Assembly: GCA_034432935.1 (NCBI GenBank)
Contig: DAOUBD010000037.1
Span: 1 to 29,313, forward strand
Origin: DAOUAG01 sp034432935
Lineage (GTDB): Bacteria; Chloroflexota; Dehalococcoidia; SM23-28-2; RBG-16-64-32
Length of the DNA: 29,313 bases
Direction of reading: 5' to 3'
Position numbers and translations under genes: made by a program. Of this stretch, positions 24,811 to 29,313 are shown piece by piece (within the stretch, counting starts at the first letter, position 1; each line of letters opens with the position of its first letter). The notes beneath the pieces are model-generated. The model ran no database searches and was not told the origin of the DNA. It was given only the letters and a program-made list of their open reading frames with translations.

Positions 24811-26061
24811 TTGAGAGACAACATCGTGGCCGCCATAGACGTAGGCAGCAGCAAGATCTGCACCCTCGTGGCAGAGGTCACGCCCGAGGAAGACCTGCGC
24901 ATCCTGGGCGTCGGCATTACCCCCTCCCAAGGGGTGCGCAAGGGCATGGTAGACAACATCCAGGAGGCCACGGAGGCCATCGCCTCATCCATCGAGCGCG
25001 CCGAACGCTCCAGCGGCAGCCGCATCCTGGCGGCCCACGTCAGCATCGGCGGCAACCACGCCCAGTCCATGAACAACCGTGGGATCGCCACGATTCCCGG
25101 AAAGCAGCGGCCCATCACCGCCGAGGACATCGAGCGCGCCCTCGAGGGCGCCCGCTCTCTCAGCCTGCCCACCAACCGCGAGATCCTGCACACCATCGCC
25201 CGCTCCTTTGTGGTCGACGGTCAGGATCACGTCAGCGACCCCGTGGGGATGTTCGGCCAGAGGCTGGACGTCGATACCCACATCATCACCGGATCGGTCA
25301 CCGCCATTCAGAATTTGACCCAGTGCGTGGAGGGCGCTGGAGTACAGGTGGAAGACCTGGTTTACGCCCCCCTGGCAGCGGCGGAGGCGGTGCTGGAGGA
25401 GGAGGAGAAGCAGCAGGGCGTCGTTCTCGCCGATATCGGAGGGGGCACGACGGACGTGGCGGTCTTTGTAGATGGCACCGTCTTCCACACCTGCGTCCTG
25501 CCGGTAGGAGGTTATCACCTGACCCACGATCTGGTGGCCGGCCTGCGGGCCCCCTTCTCCCACGTCGAGGAGGTGAAGGTGAACTTCGGCTGCGCCCTGC
25601 CCAGCCAGGTGGACGCAGAGGAAACCGTGGAGGTGGAAGCCTTCGGCGGCCAGCGCACGAAGGAGGTGCCCAGGCGGCGCATCGCCGAGATCCTCCAGGC
25701 CCGGGTGGAGGAGATCCTGGAGATGATCTACATCGACGTCAAGCGGGCCGGATTCGACGAGATGATCGCCGCCGGCCTGGTCCTCAGCGGGGGCACGGCG
25801 AGTTTGCCCGCCATAGCTGACCTATCGGAGATGCTGCTGCACATGCCCGTGCGCATCGGCATCCCCAAGGGGATCCATGGGTTGGCGGACTCCCTGAACA
25901 GTCCCGCCTACGCCACCAGCGTCGGGCTCCTCCACTGGGCTGTCCAGCACAACGGACACAACGGCCACGGCCCGAAGGGTCCGGCCCGCCTGCCCGAGTT
26001 CCAACTGGGGGGCGCCTTCGAGGCCGCCTGGCGCTGGCTAAAGACGCTGATCCCGAAATGA
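24811..26061 (+). CDS. ftsA: Cell division protein FtsA
   Basis: Actin-like ATPase that tethers FtsZ filaments to the membrane. The 416-residue protein shows phosphate-1 VAAIDVGSSKICTLVAEV, the inserted SHS2 (1C) domain (about 80-165), phosphate-2 ADIGGGTTDVAVF and a C-terminal adenosine motif GLVLSGGTASLPAI. The last residues AFEAAWRWLKTLIPK form an amphipathic helix, the membrane-targeting sequence. Start is TTG at 24811 behind AGGAGG (24795-24800), spacing 10 nt; the nearer ATG at 24803 reads only three codons to a TGA that overlaps the TTG, so it cannot be the ftsA start. The rare start codon may hold FtsA below FtsZ levels. Confidence 0.95.
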   Translation: MRDNIVAAIDVGSSKICTLVAEVTPEEDLRILGVGITPSQGVRKGMVDNIQEATEAIASSIERAERSSGSRILAAHVSIGGNHAQSMNNRGIATIPGKQRPITAEDIERALEGARSLSLPTNREILHTIARSFVVDGQDHVSDPVGMFGQRLDVDTHIITGSVTAIQNLTQCVEGAGVQVEDLVYAPLAAAEAVLEEEEKQQGVVLADIGGGTTDVAVFVDGTVFHTCVLPVGGYHLTHDLVAGLRAPFSHVEEVKVNFGCALPSQVDAEETVEVEAFGGQRTKEVPRRRIAEILQARVEEILEMIYIDVKRAGFDEMIAAGLVLSGGTASLPAIADLSEMLLHMPVRIGIPKGIHGLADSLNSPAYATSVGLLHWAVQHNGHNGHGPKGPARLPEFQLGGAFEAAWRWLKTLIPK

Positions 26062-26102
26062 GAACGGACTAACCGGAGTTGCAGGGGAAAGGAGCGAAGA
26101 AC

Positions 26103-27170
26103 ATGACGAAAGCAGAGTTGGACGGCTTGCCGCCCATTAAGGTGGTTGGCGTTGGCGGCGGCGGCTGCAACGCAGTCAACCGCATGGTGCAGGCCAAGAT
26201 CGCCGGCGTCGAGTTCGTGGGAGTCAACACCGATGCCCAGGCCCTCATGCGCTGCGAGGCCCACACCCGCATCCGGATCGGCGACCGCATAACGCGGGGG
26301 CTGGGCGTTGGCGGCGACCCGGAGAAGGGGCGCGCTGCCGCCGAGGAGTCGCGGGAGGAGCTGAAGGATGCCCTCAAAGGCACGGACATGGTGTTCATAA
26401 CGGCCGGCATGGGCGGGGGCACCGGCACCGGGGCCGCGCCCCTCGTGGCGCAGGTGGCCCGCGACATTGGGGCCCTCACCGTCGCCGTGGTGACCACGCC
26501 CTTCGCCTTCGAGGGCGCCAAGCGCCGGCGCCAGGCCGAAGAAGGCATCGCCCAGCTCAAGCAGGAGGTGGATACCCTCATCGTCATCCCCAACGACCGC
26601 CTGGTGGCCGTGTGCGACCAGAAGATGACGGTAGCGCAGTCGTTTCTCATGGCGGACGATGTGCTGCGGCAGGGCATCCAGGGCATCTCGGAGATCATCA
26701 CCACCCCGGGCGACATCAACCTGGACTTCGCAGACGTGCGGCGGATAATGTCCGGAGCCGGCCAGGCGCTGATGGCCATCGGCAAGGCCAAGGGAGAGAA
26801 CAGGGCCGTGGACGCGGCCCAGGCAGCCATCGCCAGCCCCCTCCTCGACGTGAACATCCACGGGGCCCGGGGCGTCCTCTTCAACGTGGCTTCCTCCGGC
26901 AGCCTCGGCCTGCACGAGCTCAACATGGCCGCCCAGGTGATAGCGGAGGTGGTCGACCCTGAGGCCGAGATCATCTTCGGCACCAGTACCGACCCCAGCC
27001 TGGAGGAAGAGGTCAAGATCACCCTCATCGCCGTGGGCTTCGCCTCCCAGCAGGGGTACGAGTCCTACGGCCGAGATGAGGAGTTCCGGCGCTTGCGGAT
27101 GGAGGCCGCCGAGCACCGTGATGACACCGACCTGCCCACGTTTCTTCGCCGGCCCGTATCGGTCCGCTAA
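26103..27170 (+). CDS. ftsZ: Cell division protein FtsZ
   Basis: Tubulin-like GTPase that forms the division ring. I start at ATG 26103, with AAAGGAG about 8 nt upstream; the frame opens earlier at 26079 but those residues precede the usual N-terminus. The 355 residues show VVGVGGGGCNAVNRM, VNTDAQAL, the tubulin signature GGGTGTGAAP, the T7 loop INLDFADVRRIM and, right after a very short linker, the C-terminal peptide DLPTFLRRPV that binds FtsA and other partners. The linker between the core and this peptide is only about 20-25 residues. It is the last gene of the dcw cluster, 41 nt after ftsA. Confidence 0.97.
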   Translation: MTKAELDGLPPIKVVGVGGGGCNAVNRMVQAKIAGVEFVGVNTDAQALMRCEAHTRIRIGDRITRGLGVGGDPEKGRAAAEESREELKDALKGTDMVFITAGMGGGTGTGAAPLVAQVARDIGALTVAVVTTPFAFEGAKRRRQAEEGIAQLKQEVDTLIVIPNDRLVAVCDQKMTVAQSFLMADDVLRQGIQGISEIITTPGDINLDFADVRRIMSGAGQALMAIGKAKGENRAVDAAQAAIASPLLDVNIHGARGVLFNVASSGSLGLHELNMAAQVIAEVVDPEAEIIFGTSTDPSLEEEVKITLIAVGFASQQGYESYGRDEEFRRLRMEAAEHRDDTDLPTFLRRPVSVR

Positions 27171-27176
27171 CTGACG

Positions 27177-27219
27177 CCAGCAATCGCCGGGCGCTTCTCA
27201 ACCTTCTGCCCGGCGCTGG
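27177..27219 (+). other. Hairpin just after ftsZ
   Basis: CGCCGGGC (27185-27192) pairs perfectly with GCCCGGCG (27208-27215), 15-nt loop; CCAG/CTGG extends it outside a 4-nt bulge. No T-run follows. It could protect the ftsZ mRNA 3' end or slow polymerase ahead of the stronger structure at 27292. Confidence 0.45.
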
Positions 27220-27291
27220 GAGATCCAGCCAGGAGTCTAGAGAAAGGAGGGTCTATAGAGAGAAGATAGCATCCGACCGCTAGCACGACCG

Positions 27292-27339
27292 GCGCCGGAG
27301 GGCTGTTTGTCTACCCAGACATCCCCCCGGCGCGTTCTT
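27292..27339 (+). terminator. Compound hairpin, likely end of the dcw operon
   Basis: GCGCCGG (27292-27298) pairs with CCGGCGC (27327-27333), continued by three more GC pairs after one mismatch. Inside is a second perfect hairpin TGTCT-ACCC-AGACA (27308-27321). GTTCTTG follows. The orientation of the T-rich end fits the plus strand (ftsZ). It also sits at the 3' side of the convergent 27362-27742 gene, but the minus-strand side has no T-run. Confidence 0.5.
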
Positions 27340-27361
27340 GTGCCCCGGCCCAAACCAGAGG

Positions 27362-27742
27362 TCACGAAGCGTCGGCTCGCTTAGCGGCCCTGGCGCGCCC
27401 CGCTCCGCCAGAACGCCTGTGCCGCGCCGGCCTGCCAGCCGCCCGCTTCTTCCCCCGCGACACGAGGCGCGCGGACGCCCGCTGGGCGGGCGCGGACGGC
27501 GCTGCGGGCATTCTCCCTTGGGGGGTGACATCGACAGCAGGCGCCGACGGGGCGCGGGGCTTGGGGCTGTTGCCCACGGCGAAGTGCACCAGCCAGCCCA
27601 GGGCTCCCGCCAGCGCTGCGGGCCGCGCAAGCCAAGCGCTGGCCCGCGCCGTCACCGGCTGCCATCCATAGGCACCCAGTCCAAAGAGTAGCGCCCCTAT
27701 CACCATGGCCATGATCCCGCCTATTACCGTCGTTTGCTCCAT
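27362..27742 (-). CDS. Hypothetical small membrane protein with basic Ala/Arg/Lys tail
   Basis: I do not recognise the family. The 126-residue reading from ATG 27742 is supported by GGAGGGG ending 5 nt upstream; the frame is open to 27925 but the upstream part is not well placed. Two hydrophobic segments are visible, about 6-26 (VIGGIMAMVIGALLFGLGAYG) and 41-56 (PAALAGALGWLVHFAV, less hydrophobic). From residue 58 the chain is rich in Pro and Ala and then strongly basic (SRGKKRAAGRPARHRRSG, later RARAAKRA), like the disordered tails that bind nucleic acid or acidic lipid. It is convergent with ftsZ and divergent from nrdR. Composition bias weakens coding confidence, but the ribosome binding site and membrane segments support a real gene. 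Confidence 0.6.
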   Translation of the reverse strand: MEQTTVIGGIMAMVIGALLFGLGAYGWQPVTARASAWLARPAALAGALGWLVHFAVGNSPKPRAPSAPAVDVTPQGRMPAAPSAPAQRASARLVSRGKKRAAGRPARHRRSGGAGRARAAKRADAS

Positions 27743-27838
27743 CGAAGCCCCTCCATCGTTGCGGCTATGACCGCAGTACAAAGACGCGCCAGCGGCGCCG
27801 GCGTTACACCGCGGATGTCCACCCCACATGGCACCTTT

Positions 27839-27880
27839 TGTGGATATCGTACTGCGACGCCTGTGGAGTCTTTGTTCACA
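27839..27880. promoter_or_regulatory. AT-rich stretch with two DnaA-box-like sites
   Basis: TGTGGATAT (27839-27847, minus-strand reading ATATCCACA) and TTGTTCACA (27872-27880, plus) each match the DnaA box TTATNCACA at 8 of 9 positions, in opposite orientation, 33 bp apart. A weaker TGTGGAGTC lies between them. The stretch is far more AT-rich than the rest of the window and lies upstream of the nrdR promoter. Chance cannot be excluded. Confidence 0.3.
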
Positions 27881-27885
27881 ACTTT

Positions 27886-27932
27886 CTACAAAATATTGTC
27901 GCAACACACTTGACAGGCACAACATGTAGTAG
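27886..27932 (+). promoter_or_regulatory. Tandem NrdR-box-like palindromes
   Basis: The cores ACAAAATATTGT (27888-27899) and ACAACATGTAGT (27919-27930) match the NrdR box core ACwAtATaTwGT at 11 and 10 of 12 positions. Their centres are exactly 31 bp apart, leaving 15 bp between 16-bp boxes, the known pairing geometry for this repressor. The first lies just before the -35 and the second between -35 and -10 of the promoter ahead of nrdR. Confidence 0.65.
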
Positions 27933-27938
27933 TAACGT
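27910..27938 (+). promoter_or_regulatory. Promoter of nrdR and the downstream small gene
   Basis: A perfect -35 TTGACA (27910-27915) and TAACGT (27933-27938) are 17 bp apart. Transcription would start near 27945, about 385 nt upstream of the nrdR ATG, so the first hairpin-repeat cluster would be part of the mRNA leader. Confidence 0.6.
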
Positions 27939-28027
27939 TGGTTTTGTTCCAGGTCTCACCCGATAGCTCAATGGACCTCAGGAAGATGCAGACGCTTTGG
28001 GAGGCAAGTGAAGTCGGCGCCACAATG

Positions 28028-28305
28028 CCCCAACCTTTACGTTGGGGTCGTCGCACCGGCGTACCAACTCCACCCCCGCCTGAAGGCGGGGGCATCACCC
28101 CATGCCCCAATCTTCAGGTTGGGGTGGCGACAACCTCACAGCAGCATCGCCCGATGCCCCAACCTTTTGGTTGGGGTGGTCATACTGGCGTACCAACTCC
28201 ACCCCCGCCTGAAGGCGGCGGCATCACCCCATGCCCCAACCTTCAGGTTGGGGTGGCGACAACCTCACAGCACCATCACCCAATGCCCCAACCTTTACGT
28301 TGGGG
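28028..28305 (+). repeat. Cluster 1 of REP-like hairpin repeats (seven 20-nt units in 129-bp tandem copies)
   Basis: Seven 20-nt palindromes. Type A (stem CCCCAACC/GGTTGGGG, loop TTCA, TTTA or TTTT) at 28028, 28105, 28157, 28234 and 28286; type B (stem CCCCCGCC/GGCGGGGG, loop TGAA) at 28073 and 28202. Start-to-start steps are 45, 32, 52, 45, 32, 52, so A-B-A plus linkers forms a 129-bp unit present twice (28028-28156, 28157-28285) with a third copy broken off at nrdR. Every type A is preceded by ATG; all but the first are followed by TGG. Type B read on the other strand has the same ATG and TGG flanks and loop, so it is an inverted A with two base pairs changed. Because 129 is divisible by 3, frames stay open through the repeats without being genes. 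Confidence 0.92.
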
Positions 28306-28329
28306 TGGTCGTACCTCCCACCCATCCCC

Positions 28330-28917
28330 ATGAACTGTCCCTTCTGCGGCCACCCTGACTCCCGCGTGACGGACTCCCGCCCGGAACGCGATGGCATCCG
28401 GCGGCGCCGGGAGTGCCTCTCCTGCGGCCAGCGATTCACCACCGTGGAGCGCGTAGAGCTCACCGCCGTCTCCGTCCTCAAGAAGGATGGCCGCCGCGAG
28501 CCCTTCGACCGGGCCAAAATCATCGCCGGCGTGCGCAAGGCCTGCGAGAAACGCCCCATCCCTTCGGGCGCCATCGAGGCCCTGGCCGACGAGGTGGAGC
28601 AGCAAGTCTACGGCCTGAACAAGGCCGAGGTTCCGTCCACTTACATCGGCGAGCTGGTCATGGAGCGCCTCAAGACGCTGGACCACATCGCCTACATCCG
28701 GTTCGCCTCCGTCTACCGCGCCTTCGCCGATGTGCAAGACCTGGAGGAAGAGCTGGAGGCCCTCAAGGCCGGGTGGCAACGCCCGGACGTCCCGCCCGAC
28801 CAGCTCGCCCTCTTGCCTGACGTCGCCCCGGCGCCCCCCAAGCCCCGCCTCCTGCGCCCTCGGCGCGCAAGGGCCAGCGATGGCGGCCCAGACCAGCGGC
28901 AACGAAAAGCGAGGTAA
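28330..28917 (+). CDS. nrdR: Transcriptional repressor NrdR with C-terminal extension
   Basis: Zinc-ribbon/ATP-cone repressor that senses dATP/ATP and controls ribonucleotide reductase genes. The zinc ribbon has Cys3, Cys6, Cys29 and Cys32 with the family string PERDGIRRRRECLSC; the ATP-cone spans about 46-138 (VLKKDGRREPFDRAKIIAGV, YIRFASVYRAF). The start is ATG 28330, the canonical MNCPFC; the frame is open upstream only through repeat DNA. No Shine-Dalgarno is present, and the bases before ATG belong to the broken third repeat copy. The protein has 195 residues where about 150-160 is usual; the last 45 are Pro- and Arg-rich and basic. NrdR-box-like sites in its promoter point to autoregulation. 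No ribonucleotide reductase gene is in the window. Confidence 0.95.
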   Translation: MNCPFCGHPDSRVTDSRPERDGIRRRRECLSCGQRFTTVERVELTAVSVLKKDGRREPFDRAKIIAGVRKACEKRPIPSGAIEALADEVEQQVYGLNKAEVPSTYIGELVMERLKTLDHIAYIRFASVYRAFADVQDLEEELEALKAGWQRPDVPPDQLALLPDVAPAPPKPRLLRPRRARASDGGPDQRQRKAR

Positions 28918-28944
28918 CAGGCAGAACGGAAGGGAGGTAAGGCG

Positions 28945-29133
28945 ATGAAGAAGTATCGCATTACGTTCAGGCCTGTGGAGCTTGACGGACGGCCCGAAAA
29001 GGTCGAGGAGGTCTACGCCGACACCTGGCGTGTGGACTCCGACGCCGTCGTCCTCGTCCGCCGCGAAGGGGACACCGAGATCACCGTCTTCGACGTCCCT
29101 AAGACCAACGTCAAACGCATCGTGGAGGTTTAG
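28945..29133 (+). CDS. Hypothetical 62-residue protein downstream of nrdR
   Basis: Family not recognised. The ATG at 28945 has a strong ribosome binding site (GGGAGG about 8 nt upstream). The 62 residues alternate charged and hydrophobic positions (MKKYRITFRPVEL, VEEVYADTWRVDSDAVVLVRREGDTEITVFDVP, NVKRIVEV), suggesting a small all-beta or beta-alpha fold with no signal peptide or membrane segment. It starts 27 nt after nrdR on the same strand and is probably co-transcribed. The second hairpin cluster begins about 20 nt after its stop, so nrdR and this gene are bracketed by the repeats. Codon style is like that of its neighbours. Confidence 0.8.
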   Translation: MKKYRITFRPVELDGRPEKVEEVYADTWRVDSDAVVLVRREGDTEITVFDVPKTNVKRIVEV

Positions 29134-29153
29134 GTGGCGAGAGGCGGACACTA

Positions 29154-29288
29154 CCCCCGCCTAAAGGCGGCGGCATCATGCGAACACCACCCCCGCCTAA
29201 AGGCGGCGGGATCATGCCCCAACCTTCAGGTTGGGGTGGCGACAACGCCACAGCAGCATCACCCCATGCCCCAACCTTCAGGTTGGGG
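29154..29288 (+). repeat. Cluster 2 of REP-like hairpin repeats
   Basis: Four more units of the family: type B at 29154-29173 and 29190-29209 (loop TAAA, right arm GGCGGCGG with one mismatch) and type A at 29217-29236 and 29269-29288 (loop TTCA). The two A units are 52 bp apart, the same step as A2-A3 and A4-A5 in cluster 1. The nonamer GGCGGACAC occurs on both sides (29143-29151 and 29297-29305). The last bases of the window, CCTGAAGGC, look like the centre of a further B unit, so the cluster probably continues beyond the edge. Confidence 0.88.
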
Positions 29289-29313
29289 TGGCAAAAGGCG
29301 GACACCTGAAGGC

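Noticed and set aside
24803..24814. ATG at 24803 as ftsA start
   Set aside because: It reads only three codons before TGA and is 2 nt from the Shine-Dalgarno; TTG 24811 gives the conserved FtsA N-terminus.
27241..27275. A Shine-Dalgarno-like AGAAAGGAGGG after ftsZ
   Set aside because: No start codon or lasting open frame follows; an in-frame stop comes within about a dozen codons. It may be the relic of a lost gene but cannot be supported.
28028..28305. CRISPR array
   Set aside because: Palindromes are spaced 45-32-52 bp, lie in both orientations, and the linkers are themselves repeated rather than unique; no cas genes are present.
27938..28333. Open frames of 116-131 codons through the hairpin repeats
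   Set aside because: The repeat unit is 129 bp, a multiple of 3, so an open frame stays open in several frames; the translated 43-residue repeats only mirror the DNA repeat and there is no ribosome binding site.
28028..29288. A series of transcription terminators or integron attC sites
   Set aside because: No T-run follows any hairpin, and neither the attC core sites nor an integrase gene is visible.

Overview
The window is GC-rich bacterial chromosome carrying a housekeeping region. There are two divergent gene blocks plus a short accessory segment at the right end. I see no tRNA, rRNA, transposase, phage gene or CRISPR array. The gene set (mraZ-first dcw cluster, fused SecDF, HD-domain CCA enzyme, no lpxC after ftsZ, FtsA present) fits a high-GC lineage such as Chloroflexota. 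That placement is an inference from general look, not a phylogeny.

Left block, minus strand (10726 down to 1): a MogA/MoaB-type molybdopterin protein, trmD, rplS with a long acidic tail, a terminator, priA, def, cca, yajC, a fused secDF, and hemW cut by the window edge. These serve tRNA modification, translation, replication restart, N-terminal processing, tRNA 3'-end repair, protein export and haem handling.

Right block, plus strand (10924 to 27170): a nearly complete division and cell wall (dcw) cluster, in the order mraZ, rsmH, ftsL-like, ftsI, murF, mraY, murD, ftsW, murG, murC, murB, ddl, ftsQ, ftsA, ftsZ. Eight junctions are 4-nt ATGA overlaps, so the run looks like one translationally coupled operon. 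It starts at a TTGACA/TACGAT promoter whose leader holds two MraZ-type TGGG boxes 10 bp apart, and it ends at a compound hairpin after ftsZ. murE is missing. The genes make UDP-MurNAc-pentapeptide (murC, D, F, B, ddl), load it on lipid (mraY, murG), and polymerise and cross-link it at the FtsZ/FtsA ring (ftsW, ftsI, ftsQ, ftsL).

Right end (27171 to 29313): a minus-strand small membrane protein with a basic tail; an AT-rich regulatory island; nrdR with a basic C-terminal extension; a 62-residue protein of unknown function; and two clusters of a 20-nt hairpin repeat. The nrdR promoter has two NrdR-box-like palindromes exactly 31 bp apart, which suggests autoregulation.

The most unusual structure is the hairpin family. 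It occurs in both orientations, and the two orientation classes differ by compensatory base-pair changes while keeping the same loop and flanks. In the first cluster the hairpins form a 129-bp composite unit repeated in tandem right up to the nrdR start codon. This looks like an unrecognised REP/BIME-type element. A second point of interest is ftsW, which seems to start at an AUC codon behind a perfect Shine-Dalgarno sequence.
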